Below are positions 8,332 through 16,539 of a stretch of DNA of 30,381 nucleotides, in pieces; positions within the stretch are counted from its first letter, which is position 1, and each line of letters starts with the position of its first letter. Location of the stretch: NCBI GenBank assembly GCA_036558305.1, contig DATBFX010000427.1, positions 1-30,381 of the forward strand. Direction: 5' to 3'. The stretch is from DATBFX01 sp036558305 (GTDB taxonomy: Bacteria > Chloroflexota > Chloroflexia > Thermomicrobiales > UBA6265). A program made the position numbers and the translations under genes. A model generated the notes under the pieces. That model was not told the DNA's origin. It was given only the letters and a program-made list of their open reading frames with translations, and searched no databases.

Positions 8332-8372
8332 GGCCCCCACCCCAACCCCTCCCCCTACGTAGGGGGAGGGGG
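8332..8372. repeat. C-rich palindromic repeat (copy 1), intergenic
   Basis: A perfect 26-bp palindrome at 8346-8371 is centred on CTACGTAG, with arms of CCCCTCCCCC and GGGGGAGGGG. It is preceded by a C-rich leader from 8332. The palindrome is identical to 22354-22379, and the leaders are nearly so. It lies between two convergent gene ends, where it can act as a bidirectional terminator. Confidence 0.85.
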
Positions 8373-8410
8373 TTCGCGCCGATTAGTGAGGTGGTCGTGA
8401 CGGCGCGTCC

Positions 8411-9190
8411 TTATTTCTTCAGGGAGAAGTAGACGCGGTCTTTTTCGTCGAAGGTCACGTAGGAGTCGGCGAACATGATGAGGGATTTGGCGTCGCTGGT
8501 TTTGACGGACCAGCAGACGTTGCCCTCGATCGTGCCGCCGGGGAAGACTTCGGCGTTGGGCAACTCGTCGGGGATCAGACCGCAACTGGCGTCGAAGGTT
8601 TGGTAGGCGACGGCCGATTTGCCGACCACCTGGAAATTGGCGATCCGTTGATAAGACGCCGACTCAGAGCCGTTGTTGGTCATCGAGATGCGGACCATGA
8701 AGAACTGGTGCCCGTCGGCCGGGGGGTCGTTGAATTGGTTTTCGGCCATGACTTGATCGGTGGCGTTGGGAATGACGTCGACGACTTTCACCGTCCAGTC
8801 GCCGGGCAAGGTAACCTCGTCGCCGAACGGAACGGGATTCGCGAAACCGCCGACCGGGCCGGTGGCGGCTTTGGTCGGTGCTTTCGTGGGTTTGGCGGTG
8901 GCTTCCGCTGCCGGTTCTTCCGTCGCCTGGGCGGACGCAGGCGTGGTCTCCGCGGTGCCGCCCGCGACGCCGGCAACCTGAGTTTGCAGATCGTCGACGT
9001 CGGTTCGCAACGACTTGATCGACTTGCTCTGCTTCGCGATCCTGGTTGCCTGACCGGCCGACTGGGTTTCGAGCGCCGCCAGTCGCTCGTCGGTTTGGTC
9101 CTGGGCGTCGCCGCGGGGGGCGGGTTGAACCACCACAACCATCCCGATCAGGAACGCCATCCCGATCGCCATTGCCACGACACGTCGCAT
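8411..9190 (-). CDS. Secreted DUF4352 protein with coiled-coil stalk
   Basis: The 259-residue protein starts at the ATG at 9188-9190 after GGGAGGT. Residues 1-22 form a signal peptide or N-terminal anchor. Residues 32-75 are heptad-rich (DERLAALETQ, SKSIKSLRTDVDDLQTQV), predicting a coiled coil. Residues 78-112 are an Ala/Thr/Pro/Lys linker. Residues 115-259 match the DUF4352 immunoglobulin-like (Mpt63-type) fold: GDEVTLPGDWTVKVVDV, HQFFMVRISMTNNG, a later FPGGTIEGNVCWSV, and two cysteines that could form a disulfide. Such proteins are extracellular and mostly of unknown function. The gene is divergent from the MoxR operon. Confidence 0.82.
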   Translation of the reverse strand: MRRVVAMAIGMAFLIGMVVVVQPAPRGDAQDQTDERLAALETQSAGQATRIAKQSKSIKSLRTDVDDLQTQVAGVAGGTAETTPASAQATEEPAAEATAKPTKAPTKAATGPVGGFANPVPFGDEVTLPGDWTVKVVDVIPNATDQVMAENQFNDPPADGHQFFMVRISMTNNGSESASYQRIANFQVVGKSAVAYQTFDASCGLIPDELPNAEVFPGGTIEGNVCWSVKTSDAKSLIMFADSYVTFDEKDRVYFSLKK

Positions 9191-9441
9191 CGCCGTTACC
9201 TCCCGTTCGTGATGGTCGCCTGCGGCGGCACCTCGCACGCGATCTCGCCACACCCGCCCCAGACGGCAAGCGGGCATCTCTTGCTATTCTTTCCGAAGAC
9301 ACCCGCCGAATTTCGACACCCGCTCCGGCGAGGTTGCCATCGTGCCGGCGACGCCGCCGGGGGCGAGCGATCGGGCGGGTTTCGGCGAAACCGAGTTCCG
9401 ATCCACCGCTGATACAATGGCGGCGGAGGTCCTCACGAACC
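9191..9441. promoter_or_regulatory. Divergent promoter region upstream of the MoxR operon
   Basis: The 251 bases between the DUF4352 gene and moxR hold the promoters for both. TACAAT at 9413-9418 resembles a -10 box for the plus-strand operon. A good -35 at standard spacing is not evident. GGAGGT at 9425-9430 is the ribosome site used for the GTG start at 9442. Confidence 0.3.
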
Positions 9442-10461
9442 GTGCAACCGGTGATCGACATCGCTGCCACGACTGCCCCGGTCGACGTCGCTTCGGTGGC
9501 GGCTTTGGCCGAGCGCGTGCTGGACAACGTCGGGCGGGTGATCGTCGGGAAGCGGGACGTCGTCGAATTGCTCCTGGTGGCGCTGCTGGCGGAGGGGCAC
9601 GTCCTGATCGAGGACGTGCCGGGGGTGGGGAAGACGACGCTGGCACGGGCGATGGCACGGTCGATCGGGGGGGAGTTCCGGCGGATCCAGTTCACGCCCG
9701 ATCTGTTGCCGACCGACGTCGGCGGGTTGTCGTTTTTCGATCAGAAGATGGGGGATTTCCGGTTCCGGCCGGGGCCGGTCTTCGCCAACGTGGTGCTGGC
9801 CGACGAGATTAACCGGGCGACGCCGCGGACGCAGTCGGCGTTGCTGGAGGCGATGGAGGAGCGGACGGTCACGGTCGAAGGCGAGACGATGGCGCTGCCG
9901 CGGCCGTTCCTGGTGCTGGCGACCGAGAACCCGATCGAGTTGGAGGGGACCTTTCCGCTGCCGGAGGCGCAGTTGGATCGCTTCTTGCTGCGGTTGGCGG
10001 TCGGCTATCCCGCGCACGACGAGGAAGACGAGATCCTGGCCCGCCATCGGACGGGGGTGCAGGTCGCGGAATTGGCGGCGGTGGCGTCGCCGGACGATCT
10101 GCTGAATGCGGCCTCTGCCCTTCGTGGGGTCTACGCGAGCGACGACGTGCGGCACTACGTGACGGCGATCGTGCGGGCGACGCGCGGGCACGAGGCGATC
10201 GAGTTGGGGGCGAGCCCGCGGGCGTCGCTGGCGCTCTACCGGGCGGCGCAGGCGCTGGCGGCGGCACGGGGACGCGGGATGGTGCTGCCCGACGACGTCA
10301 AGGCATTGGTGCTGCCGGTGCTGGCACACCGGGTGCTGTTGTCGCCGGAGGCACGGTTGCGGGGGAGGAACATCGACACCGTGTTGAAGGAGATCGTGGC
10401 CGGGGTGGCGGTCCCGGTCGAGGGGGCGATCGGGTTGCCGGAGCCGGCGGCGCGGGTCTGA
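9442..10461 (+). CDS. MoxR-family AAA+ ATPase
   Basis: The 339-residue cytosolic chaperone-like ATPase is read from GTG 9442, eleven bases after GGAGGT; no ATG lies suitably in frame. Walker A is GVGKTT (61-66), Walker B is VVLADEIN (117-124), sensor 1 is LATENP (159-164), the arginine-finger region is PEAQLDRFLL (174-183), and the sensor-2 helix begins SPRASLAL. MoxR proteins help assemble or insert metal centres or partner VWA/DUF58 proteins. The next gene starts six bases downstream and encodes the usual DUF58 partner, so the two surely form one unit. Confidence 0.95.
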   Translation: MQPVIDIAATTAPVDVASVAALAERVLDNVGRVIVGKRDVVELLLVALLAEGHVLIEDVPGVGKTTLARAMARSIGGEFRRIQFTPDLLPTDVGGLSFFDQKMGDFRFRPGPVFANVVLADEINRATPRTQSALLEAMEERTVTVEGETMALPRPFLVLATENPIELEGTFPLPEAQLDRFLLRLAVGYPAHDEEDEILARHRTGVQVAELAAVASPDDLLNAASALRGVYASDDVRHYVTAIVRATRGHEAIELGASPRASLALYRAAQALAAARGRGMVLPDDVKALVLPVLAHRVLLSPEARLRGRNIDTVLKEIVAGVAVPVEGAIGLPEPAARV

Positions 10462-10467
10462 CGCGCG

Positions 10468-11808
10468 ATGTTCCCGATCAGCTTGTTGCCGAAACGGCGC
10501 GGACCGGGGGGCGAACCGGGGTCGACCCGCAGTCTCTTTTTCAACCGCGCCTGGATCGGCGGGGCGGCGATCGTGCTGGTCGTCGGGGTGGCGACCGGAG
10601 CGACGGCGCTGAGTCTGCTGGCGCTGCTGGTGCTGGTGACGGCGGGTCTCGGGGCGGGCTGGAACCGGTGGGCACTGGTGGGCGTGGAGTACCGGCGGGA
10701 ACTCTCGGCCGACCGGGCGTTTCCCGGCGACGAGGTGACGCTGACGATCACCGTGGTCAACCGCAAACCGCTGCCGCTGCCGTGGCTGGCGATCGAGGAC
10801 GAGCTGGCGGAGGCGTTGCAACCGCTCGACCGCGAGACGACGATGAGCGGGACGACGGGGCGGCGGGTGTTGCGGATCGTGACGAACGTGCGGCCGTTCG
10901 AGCGGGTCACCTGGCGGGTGCCGGTGCGGTGCCCGGCGCGGGGATTGCAGACGCTCGGGCCGGCGACGTTGCGGGCGGCCGATCCGTTCGGCTTCTTCGC
11001 GAGCCGGTTGACGTTTGAGGTGTGGGGGGCGGTGCTCGTCTATCCGCGCTTGATCCCGCTGCCGGAGTTGGGGTTCCCGCCGCGGTTGGCGCTGGGCGAG
11101 ACGCGGGTGGTGCGGCACCTGTTGAGCGACCCGTCGCGGGTCGTCGGGGTACGCGACTACCGGCCGGACGATCCGTTCCGCGCGATCCATTGGAAGGCGA
11201 CGGCCCGGCAGGGAACGTTGCAGGTGCGGATCGCGGAACCGACGACGACCTTGCAGCTCGCGATCTTCGTCAACCTCGACACGTTCGAGCACTATTGGGA
11301 GGGGCTCGACGTGGCGACGGCGGAGCGGACGATCGAGGTGGCGGCATCGGTGGCGGCCTGGGCGTCGGGGCAGCGGTACGCCGTTGGCGTCTACGCGAAC
11401 GGGGTGGTGGCGGGGTCGGATCAGGCGTTGCGGGTACCGCCGGGGCGCGGCCCGGCGCAGTTGCCGCGGGTCCTGGAGGGGTTGGCGAAGATCTCGCCGT
11501 ACTCGACCGTGGCATTCGGACGGACGTTGCGGGCGGGATCGACGCGGTTGCCGTGGGGGAGCACGGTGGTGGTGGTGACGAGTCTGCTGCCGGAGGGGTT
11601 GCTGGCGCAGATGGCGGCGTTGCTGGCGGGCGGGTACCGGGTGGTCCTGGTGACGGTGGGGGAGGTGGACGTGCCGATGGTCAGGGGATTGGTGGTGAGG
11701 AGGGTAGAGGGAGTTGCCAAAGTGGGAGCAGATGCTGGGGGAGGTGCTACCGGGGATCGCGCCGCGGTCGCATCGCCCGAGGTTGAAACCCCGGTCTCAC
11801 CCGGATAA
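10468..11808 (+). CDS. DUF58-domain membrane protein, MoxR partner
   Basis: The 446-residue protein has two helices near the N-terminus (about 29-46 and 48-64) and an extended beta-rich segment (about 80-190). The DUF58 signature follows: VVGVRDYRPDDPFRAIHWKA (about 225-244). A VWA-like Rossmann region follows, with LQLAIFVNLD as first strand. In MoxR-DUF58 pairs the ATPase is thought to remodel this protein. The extreme C-terminus (about SPEVETPVSPG) is encoded by a dispersed repeat element whose second half is a hairpin just past the stop codon, so the native C-terminus may have been replaced. Confidence 0.92.
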   Translation: MFPISLLPKRRGPGGEPGSTRSLFFNRAWIGGAAIVLVVGVATGATALSLLALLVLVTAGLGAGWNRWALVGVEYRRELSADRAFPGDEVTLTITVVNRKPLPLPWLAIEDELAEALQPLDRETTMSGTTGRRVLRIVTNVRPFERVTWRVPVRCPARGLQTLGPATLRAADPFGFFASRLTFEVWGAVLVYPRLIPLPELGFPPRLALGETRVVRHLLSDPSRVVGVRDYRPDDPFRAIHWKATARQGTLQVRIAEPTTTLQLAIFVNLDTFEHYWEGLDVATAERTIEVAASVAAWASGQRYAVGVYANGVVAGSDQALRVPPGRGPAQLPRVLEGLAKISPYSTVAFGRTLRAGSTRLPWGSTVVVVTSLLPEGLLAQMAALLAGGYRVVLVTVGEVDVPMVRGLVVRRVEGVAKVGADAGGGATGDRAAVASPEVETPVSPG

Positions 11809-11825
11809 GCCTGTTTCAACAGGCT
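11781..11825. repeat. Bipartite GGTTGAAACC repeat with terminal hairpin (copy A)
   Basis: GGTTGAAACCCCGG at 11781-11794 is followed, after a short spacer, by AGCCTGTT (11808-11815) and its exact inverse AACAGGCT (11818-11825). The first half encodes the last residues of the DUF58 protein, and the hairpin overlaps its stop codon. A second element with the same GGTTGAAACCC lead and a different perfect hairpin is at 25074-25118. Confidence 0.7.
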
Positions 11826-11842
11826 AGATAGGGACTCTGGTC

Positions 11843-13318
11843 GTGGAAATGGCGACACAGGTCGATACGGGGAAAAGGAAACGGGTGGACTGGCGCGCGG
11901 AGGCGCTGGTCCTGGCGTTGGCGACGGCGGAAGCGGCGGTGCTGTGGTTGGTGGTCGATCTGTTGTTGGCGGCGACGAGTGGGGATGAGGTGCGGGTGCC
12001 GATGGCGGCGGTGTTCGTCCTGGTGTACGCGGGGACGGGGGTGCCGCGGTGGTTGGAGACGTGGGGAGTGTGGGATCGGGTGTTCGCGATCGTGGTGGCG
12101 GCGGCGGTCGTGGCGTCGACGTTGTTCGCGATCAAGTCGGCGTCGTTTCCCCAGTTTGGCTGGACCGACCCGGAGTGGCTGCGGCAGACGGCACGGGCGA
12201 TCGTGGTCCGGCCGAGCGAGGCCGTGGTGCCGGTCTGGGGGATAATCGTGACCTCGGCGTACGCGTGGTGGCGTGGGCGGATGCGGGCGGAACCGGGTCC
12301 GGATTCGTCCCTGGCGACGCTGCGGGTGGGGACGGTCGTGGCGCTGGTCGCGGCGGCGGCCCAGGCGTCGGTGCGGAGCGGCGGGACGAGGGGGGCGACG
12401 AGCGGGGCGGTGGTGGTGTTCTTCGCGGCGGCGCTGGCCGCGGTCGCGATCGCGCGGTTGCGGCTGGAAAGCGGAGAAACGGGAGGGCTGGGATCGCGCT
12501 GGTTGGGGTCGATGCTGGCGCCGGTGCTGGCGGTAACGGTGGCGGCGGTCGTCGTGGCAGGGATTTTGTCGCGGGACCTGCTCGACACGGTGCTGTGGTT
12601 TCTGGCGCCGCTGATCTGGGGGCTGGCGATCCTCTTTCGGATCGTGATTCTGGTGCTGGCGCTGATCGCGTTCGTCCTCGTCTCGCCGATCCTCTGGTTC
12701 CTGTCGCGCCACCCGATCGACTTCGCCGGGGTCAAGATCAACCCGGTCACCGTCTCGCCCGGCGAGCAGGCACAGCGGGTGGTCGACCGGACGTCGCAGA
12801 TACCGGATGCGATCCGCTACCTGGTCGCGGCGGCAATCTTGCTGGTCCTCTTTACCGGGGTGACCCGTCTCGTTTTGCGGCGGCGGCGGCGGTCGGCGGC
12901 GGGTACGAGCGAGGAGCGGTCGTCGGTGCTGGATGCCAACGACCTGTTCCAACTGTTGAAGTCGTTGTTGGCGGCCCGTCTCTTGAAACGGCAGGCCGCG
13001 CCGGAGGATCCGCTGGCCGGGTTGCGGGGCGACCCGCGGTGGGCGCACACGGTCGCGATCCGCGAGATCTACGCCCGCTACCTGCGCTGGAGCCGCGATC
13101 GGGGTGTGCCCCGGCGGGCAGAGACGACGCCGAGCGAGCACGAGCGGGCCGTCGTGGGACGGATTCGGGGCGTGGGTGCGCAGGCGGACCTGGCACGCAT
13201 GACGGCAGGGTATAACCGCGCGCGCTACGGGGCGGAACCGGCGACGGCGGCGGAGGCGGCGACGGTGCGGGACGCCTGGCGGCGTCTCAACGCCGACGGG
13301 CGGACGGGGCAGGGATAG
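11843..13318 (+). CDS. Polytopic membrane protein with C-terminal DUF4129
   Basis: The 491-residue protein has about ten predicted membrane helices between residues 20 and 345, ending in LVAAAILLVLFTGVTRLVL and an Arg-rich stop-transfer. The cytosolic tail (about 380-491) carries DUF4129: VAIREIYARYLRWSRDRGV, then PRRAETTPSEHERAV and MTAGYNRARYG. DUF4129 usually ends TgpA-type transglutaminase proteins encoded beside MoxR and DUF58. Here the membrane part and DUF4129 are present, but no transglutaminase Cys-His-Asp core is visible. The ATG 11843 is taken; one at 11849 is also possible. It is in line with moxR and DUF58, 34 bases after the latter and five before hemW. Confidence 0.85.
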   Translation: MEMATQVDTGKRKRVDWRAEALVLALATAEAAVLWLVVDLLLAATSGDEVRVPMAAVFVLVYAGTGVPRWLETWGVWDRVFAIVVAAAVVASTLFAIKSASFPQFGWTDPEWLRQTARAIVVRPSEAVVPVWGIIVTSAYAWWRGRMRAEPGPDSSLATLRVGTVVALVAAAAQASVRSGGTRGATSGAVVVFFAAALAAVAIARLRLESGETGGLGSRWLGSMLAPVLAVTVAAVVVAGILSRDLLDTVLWFLAPLIWGLAILFRIVILVLALIAFVLVSPILWFLSRHPIDFAGVKINPVTVSPGEQAQRVVDRTSQIPDAIRYLVAAAILLVLFTGVTRLVLRRRRRSAAGTSEERSSVLDANDLFQLLKSLLAARLLKRQAAPEDPLAGLRGDPRWAHTVAIREIYARYLRWSRDRGVPRRAETTPSEHERAVVGRIRGVGAQADLARMTAGYNRARYGAEPATAAEAATVRDAWRRLNADGRTGQG

Positions 13319-13323
13319 GGACG

Positions 13324-14610
13324 ATGGCGCCGCTGCCGCCGGATTCGCCGCTCGGGCTCTACCTGCACGTGCCGTTTTGCAGCCACGTCTGTCCCTACTG
13401 CGATTTCAACACCTATGCCGGACAAGAGGCGCTCATCCCACGATACGTGGCGGCGATGGAGCGCGACATCGCGGCGCAAGGCGCATTGCTTGGCGGTCGC
13501 GCGGCAGGGACGGTCTTCTTCGGCGGAGGGACGCCGTCGCTACTCCCCGCCGAGGCGATCGCCGGGTTGGTCCGGACCTGCCGGGACGCGTTCGCGGTCG
13601 CGACCGACGCGGAAGTGACGTTGGAGGCGAATCCGAACAGCGTCGCCGAAGCGTATTTCGCCGGTCTGCTGGCGGCCGGAGTGAACCGACTCAGTATCGG
13701 CGTGCAGACATTGCATCGGCGGGGGTTGCGGGTACTGGGCCGACAGCACGAGGCGGAGGATGCACGGCGCGCGCTCCAGGCGGCGCGGGCGGCGGGTTTC
13801 GGCAATATCAGTCTCGATCTGATCTTCGGCTGGCCGGGGCAGACGCTCGACGATTGGCGGCACGATCTGGAAACCGTGCTCGGTTGGGACCAGGCGCCGG
13901 AGCACCTCTCGCTCTACAGCCTGATCGTCGAGCCAGGCACGCCGATGGCGGATGCGGTGGCCCGCGGCATCCTGGCGGTACCGGACGAGGACGCGACGGC
14001 GGACCTGTACGAGGCGGCGATCGATCTGCTGGAGCGGGCGGGGTGGGTGCACTACGAGGTGGCGAACTTTTCCAGGGGGACAGGGGGACAGGGGGACAGG
14101 GGGACAGAGTCGTCAGTCGTCAGTCGTCAGTCGTCAGACTGCTGCTCGGAGTCCGAACCCCATGTGCCTGTCCCCCTGTCCCCCTGTCCCCCTGTCCCCC
14201 TCCCTGCCTTCGCGTCGCGGCACAATGCGGTCTATTGGCGGAACGGGGAGTACGCGGGGTTCGGGGCGGGGGCGCATGCCCGGATTGGGGAACGGAGAAC
14301 AATGGGTCATCTGTTGCCGAGGCGGTATGTGGAGGCGATCGAGGCCGGGGAGTCGGTGTGGTCGAACGAGGAGGTGTTGGCGGCGGAGACGCAGATGGGG
14401 GAGACGATGATGTTGGGGTTGCGGTTGTTGCAGGAGGGGGTGGGGGAAGGGGAGTTCGCGGCGCGGCACGGGATCGGGCTGGACAAGGTGTATGGGGAGG
14501 TGATCGGGGAGATGGTCGGGTTGGGGTTGATGGAGCGGACGGGGTGGAGCGTGCGGTTGACGCGGCGGGGGTTGATGGTGGCGAACGAGGTGTGCGCGCG
14601 GTTTGTGTGA
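13324..14610 (+). CDS. hemW: HemW-type radical SAM protein with an internal repeat insertion
   Basis: HemW is a heme-binding, oxygen-independent coproporphyrinogen oxidase-like protein thought to deliver heme. The radical-SAM cluster motif is CSHVCPYCDF (Cys19, Cys23, Cys26). The residue after the third Cys pattern is Phe, as in HemW, rather than the extra Cys of HemN. FGGGTPS, LIFGWPGQT and a C-terminal HemW domain follow. At 428 residues it is about 45 longer than expected. The excess is residues 252-296, inserted between YEVANFSR and ASRHNAVYWRNGEYAGFGAGAH. It is encoded by the iterated inverted repeat at 14074-14201. The frame is kept and both flanks are conserved, so the protein may still be made. 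The start is five bases after the DUF4129 gene. Confidence 0.92.
   Translation: MAPLPPDSPLGLYLHVPFCSHVCPYCDFNTYAGQEALIPRYVAAMERDIAAQGALLGGRAAGTVFFGGGTPSLLPAEAIAGLVRTCRDAFAVATDAEVTLEANPNSVAEAYFAGLLAAGVNRLSIGVQTLHRRGLRVLGRQHEAEDARRALQAARAAGFGNISLDLIFGWPGQTLDDWRHDLETVLGWDQAPEHLSLYSLIVEPGTPMADAVARGILAVPDEDATADLYEAAIDLLERAGWVHYEVANFSRGTGGQGDRGTESSVVSRQSSDCCSESEPHVPVPLSPCPPVPLPAFASRHNAVYWRNGEYAGFGAGAHARIGERRTMGHLLPRRYVEAIEAGESVWSNEEVLAAETQMGETMMLGLRLLQEGVGEGEFAARHGIGLDKVYGEVIGEMVGLGLMERTGWSVRLTRRGLMVANEVCARFV
14074..14201. repeat. 34-bp perfect inverted repeat of an 8-bp unit inside hemW
   Basis: The left arm (14074-14107) is four tandem copies of AGGGGGAC plus two bases. The right arm (14168-14201) is its exact inverse. 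The 60-base loop contains four tandem copies of the 7-bp unit GTCGTCA (14109-14136). The whole adds 135 bases, a multiple of three, to hemW. It would form a very stable hairpin in DNA or mRNA. Confidence 0.9.
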
Positions 14611-14632
14611 GGAGAAGAGGCGCGCTGCGGAG

Positions 14633-14638
14633 TAAAAT
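14633..14638 (+). promoter_or_regulatory. Possible -10 box for the hicAB module
   Basis: TAAAAT stands out in GC-rich sequence 28 bases before the hicA start and is followed by GTG. A similar TAGAAT-GTG occurs at 20521-20529 before the orphan hicB-like gene. No matching -35 was found. Confidence 0.3.
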
Positions 14639-14665
14639 GTGCCGGTATGCGACGGGCAATGTGAA

Positions 14666-14881
14666 ATGCCACGCAAGATCCGGGACCTGATCAAAGATCT
14701 CAGGGATGCCGGGTTCGTCCTCTTGCCTGGACGCGGCAAGGGAGACCACAAACGCTATCGGCACCCGCGCTTGCGGTCAGCCGTCGTTGGCCTCGACGGC
14801 GAACCGGGAGACGATGCCAAGCCATATCAAGAGAAGGATGTCCGGGAAGCGATGAAAGAGGTGCACGACGCCGGATTCTGA
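14666..14881 (+). CDS. hicA: HicA-family toxin (mRNA interferase)
   Basis: This 71-residue protein has the small double-stranded-RNA-binding-like fold of HicA. MPRKIRDLIKDLRDAGFVLL forms the first helix and strand, and GKGDHKRYRHP carries the catalytic-type His28. HicA toxins cleave mRNA when not held by HicB. Some members read GSH where this has GDH. A GTG at 14639 could add nine residues, but homology starts at MPRK. The hicB gene follows after 31 bases, in the usual toxin-first order. Confidence 0.85.
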   Translation: MPRKIRDLIKDLRDAGFVLLPGRGKGDHKRYRHPRLRSAVVGLDGEPGDDAKPYQEKDVREAMKEVHDAGF

Positions 14882-14912
14882 CCGGTGGTCCCGGCGCGAT
14901 AGGAGCAGTGAC

Positions 14913-15161
14913 GTGAACGATTCGCCTTTCACCCCGGAGGAAATCGAGGAAGCGAGTCGATACCAAATCGTGATCCAGTGGTCCGAGGAAGACCAACTGT
15001 TTCTTGTCTCGCTGCCAGAGTTCGGGGGCGTACGAAGTCACGGGCGCACGATCGCGGAAGCGGCGGAGCGCGGTGTCGAACTGGCCGCCGAATGGATAGA
15101 CTCGCTGCGGACCCTCGGTGAGCCCGTCCCGGTTCCTGCCGCGCTCGCGGTCGCATCCTGA
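14913..15161 (+). CDS. hicB: HicB-family antitoxin (short form)
   Basis: The 82-residue protein starts at GTG 14913, seven bases after AGGAG. It has the partial RNase-H-like fold of HicB: YQIVIQWSEEDQLFLVSLPEFGGVRSHG followed by a helix (TIAEAAERGVELAAEWIDSL). There is no added C-terminal ribbon-helix-helix or HTH domain, so it neutralises HicA by binding; DNA autoregulation is not obvious from sequence. It pairs with the preceding hicA. Confidence 0.86.
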   Translation: MNDSPFTPEEIEEASRYQIVIQWSEEDQLFLVSLPEFGGVRSHGRTIAEAAERGVELAAEWIDSLRTLGEPVPVPAALAVAS

Positions 15162-15381
15162 CCCCACACCCTTTGTGTCGTATTGCGTCTACAAAAGTCG
15201 CCAATAACCCGACATCGGCATCCCGACAATCCGATCGGCGGTCGGTGACCACGGCGATGCTGGCTGGCGCGCCGCGGGTGGCGATCTTGCGAAAGGTGGT
15301 GGTTTCCACAGCCTGTGGTCCGGCGTTCCCGTGCGGTCGGGTTGCAGCTCGGTCGTGCGTCGCCCACGGAGGGAGGGGACA

Positions 15382-16425
15382 ATGTTGTCTTCGGTCTGGC
15401 GGGTCGCCCGTGGGCCCGTGGTTTTCCTCGTCGGATTCCTCCTCGTCTTCTCATCATCCCTGATGACTGTTTCGGTGCGTGCCGCGACCGATCTCGAGGT
15501 CGGTGGGCAGGCGGTGATCGCCCACGCCGACGGCGATCCGGTCCGGCTGCGCGAGGCACCGGGGCTCGATGCCGGGATCCTCACGCTGTTCCCGGAGGGG
15601 ACGGTGCTCGACGTTCTCGGCGGTCCGAAAGAGGCGGACGGCGGTTCGCCCTGGTACCGGGTGTCGAATGGCGACGAGACCGGGTACATGATCGCCGACT
15701 ACCTGTTCTCGACCGGTGGGAGCGGCGACACCACGACGACGACCGACCTCAACCTGCGGGCGGGACCGAGCACGAGCGACGACGTGCTGGACGTGATGCC
15801 GGAGGGGGCAGTCGTCGAGATCACCGGCGATCCGGAGAACGGGTTCTACCCGGTCCGGTACGGCGGCGTGAACGGTTGGGCGTTCGGGGACAACCTGGAC
15901 TTCGGCGGGTCGGCCGACGTCGGCGGTTCGGACATCGTCTGGCCGGTCTCGGGTGGCGAGTGGGAGATCAGCCAGGGGTACAACGGGTCGAGTCACCAGA
16001 ACGAGTCGTCGACCTGGCAGTACGAATACTCGTTCGACATCGCGCGGACCGACGGCAACACGGCGGGGCAACCGGTCTATTCGCCGGTCGACGGCAGCGT
16101 GCGCTGGACGGAGCAGGCGTCCGGCGGCATCTCGATCGACATGGGAAACGGCTACGCGGTGGCGATCTTCCACATCACGGTCGATCCGAGTCTGAGCTGG
16201 GGCGATCCGCTCTCGCAGGGCCAGTACATCGGCTACATCTCCGGCCCCGGCGAGGACGGCAACGTCGGCTTCGACCACCTCCACCTCGCGCTCTGGGCCA
16301 CAGATGACGGCGGCAACTGGAGCCGGGAGGCGGTGCCGTTCGTCGGGCAGAACGCGATCGCGGGGGTGGAGTACCCGGACGTCGGCGGGTACAGCCAGTG
16401 GTCGGGGACGGTGTTCTACCCGTGA
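15382..16425 (+). CDS. Secreted SH3b-SH3b-M23 metallopeptidase
   Basis: The 347-residue protein starts at ATG 15382 after GGGAGGGG. Residues 10-35 are a signal peptide ending at VRA-A. Two bacterial SH3 domains follow (about 42-108, with VRLREAPGLDAGIL, and 118-172, with LNLRAGPSTSDDVL), which usually bind cell-wall peptides. The M23 (lysostaphin-type) domain is about 185-310: WPVSGGEWEISQGYNGSSH with His205, YSFDIA with Asp219, FHITVD with His264, and DHLHLALW with His299/His301. The zinc ligands look complete, with a longer loop between the first His and Asp than in typical members. It probably cleaves peptidoglycan cross-links in the envelope. The last 137 bases are duplicated at 17896-18032. 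Confidence 0.88.
   Translation: MLSSVWRVARGPVVFLVGFLLVFSSSLMTVSVRAATDLEVGGQAVIAHADGDPVRLREAPGLDAGILTLFPEGTVLDVLGGPKEADGGSPWYRVSNGDETGYMIADYLFSTGGSGDTTTTTDLNLRAGPSTSDDVLDVMPEGAVVEITGDPENGFYPVRYGGVNGWAFGDNLDFGGSADVGGSDIVWPVSGGEWEISQGYNGSSHQNESSTWQYEYSFDIARTDGNTAGQPVYSPVDGSVRWTEQASGGISIDMGNGYAVAIFHITVDPSLSWGDPLSQGQYIGYISGPGEDGNVGFDHLHLALWATDDGGNWSREAVPFVGQNAIAGVEYPDVGGYSQWSGTVFYP
16289..16425 (+). repeat. Direct repeat, copy 1: 3' end of the M23 peptidase gene
   Basis: This segment recurs at 17896-18032 with about nine mismatches. Four of them cluster in one codon pair; the others are synonymous third-position changes. The two copies bracket the Xre/RES module. Confidence 0.85.
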
Positions 16426-16474
16426 GGCGGCGACATTGACGGCAGGAGCAATCCTTGCTACGCTCGTTCGCAAG

Positions 16475-16518
16475 TCGACTTGACGAACCTGCGTAGCATT
16501 CGATGCGGTCAAGTTCGA
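16475..16518 (+). promoter_or_regulatory. Candidate operator upstream of the Xre/RES module
   Basis: TCGACTTGAC (16475-16484) and GTCAAGTTCGA (16508-16518) form an imperfect inverted repeat, differing by one base insertion, 22-66 bases before the antitoxin start. Xre-type antitoxins commonly repress their own promoter through such repeats. Binding is inferred. Confidence 0.4.
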
Positions 16519-16539
16519 CAACTTATGAGGGAGCCGCGC

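Noticed and set aside
9433..11292. Long open frame on the minus strand opposite moxR and DUF58
   Set aside because: Its translation is Arg/Pro/His-rich with no recognisable domain, while the plus strand encodes clear MoxR and DUF58 motifs. It is a by-product of high GC.
11816..13141. Long minus-strand open frame opposite the DUF4129 gene
   Set aside because: Arg/His/Pro/Gln-rich translation typical of an antisense frame in GC-rich DNA.
14074..14201. Possible CRISPR array from the regular short repeats
   Set aside because: Units are 7-8 bp with no spacers between them, and the two arms are exact inverses; there are no cas genes.
14074..14211. Frameshift or broken hemW gene
   Set aside because: The insertion is 135 bases, and both sides stay in the same frame with conserved residues.
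13324..14610. Assignment as HemN coproporphyrinogen dehydrogenase
   Set aside because: The cluster region reads CPYCDF, lacking the additional Cys of HemN; HemW fits better.
15305..15317. CCACAG/CTGTGG hairpin as terminator after hicB
   Set aside because: Only a six-base stem with a one-base loop, far from the hicB stop and without a U-tract.
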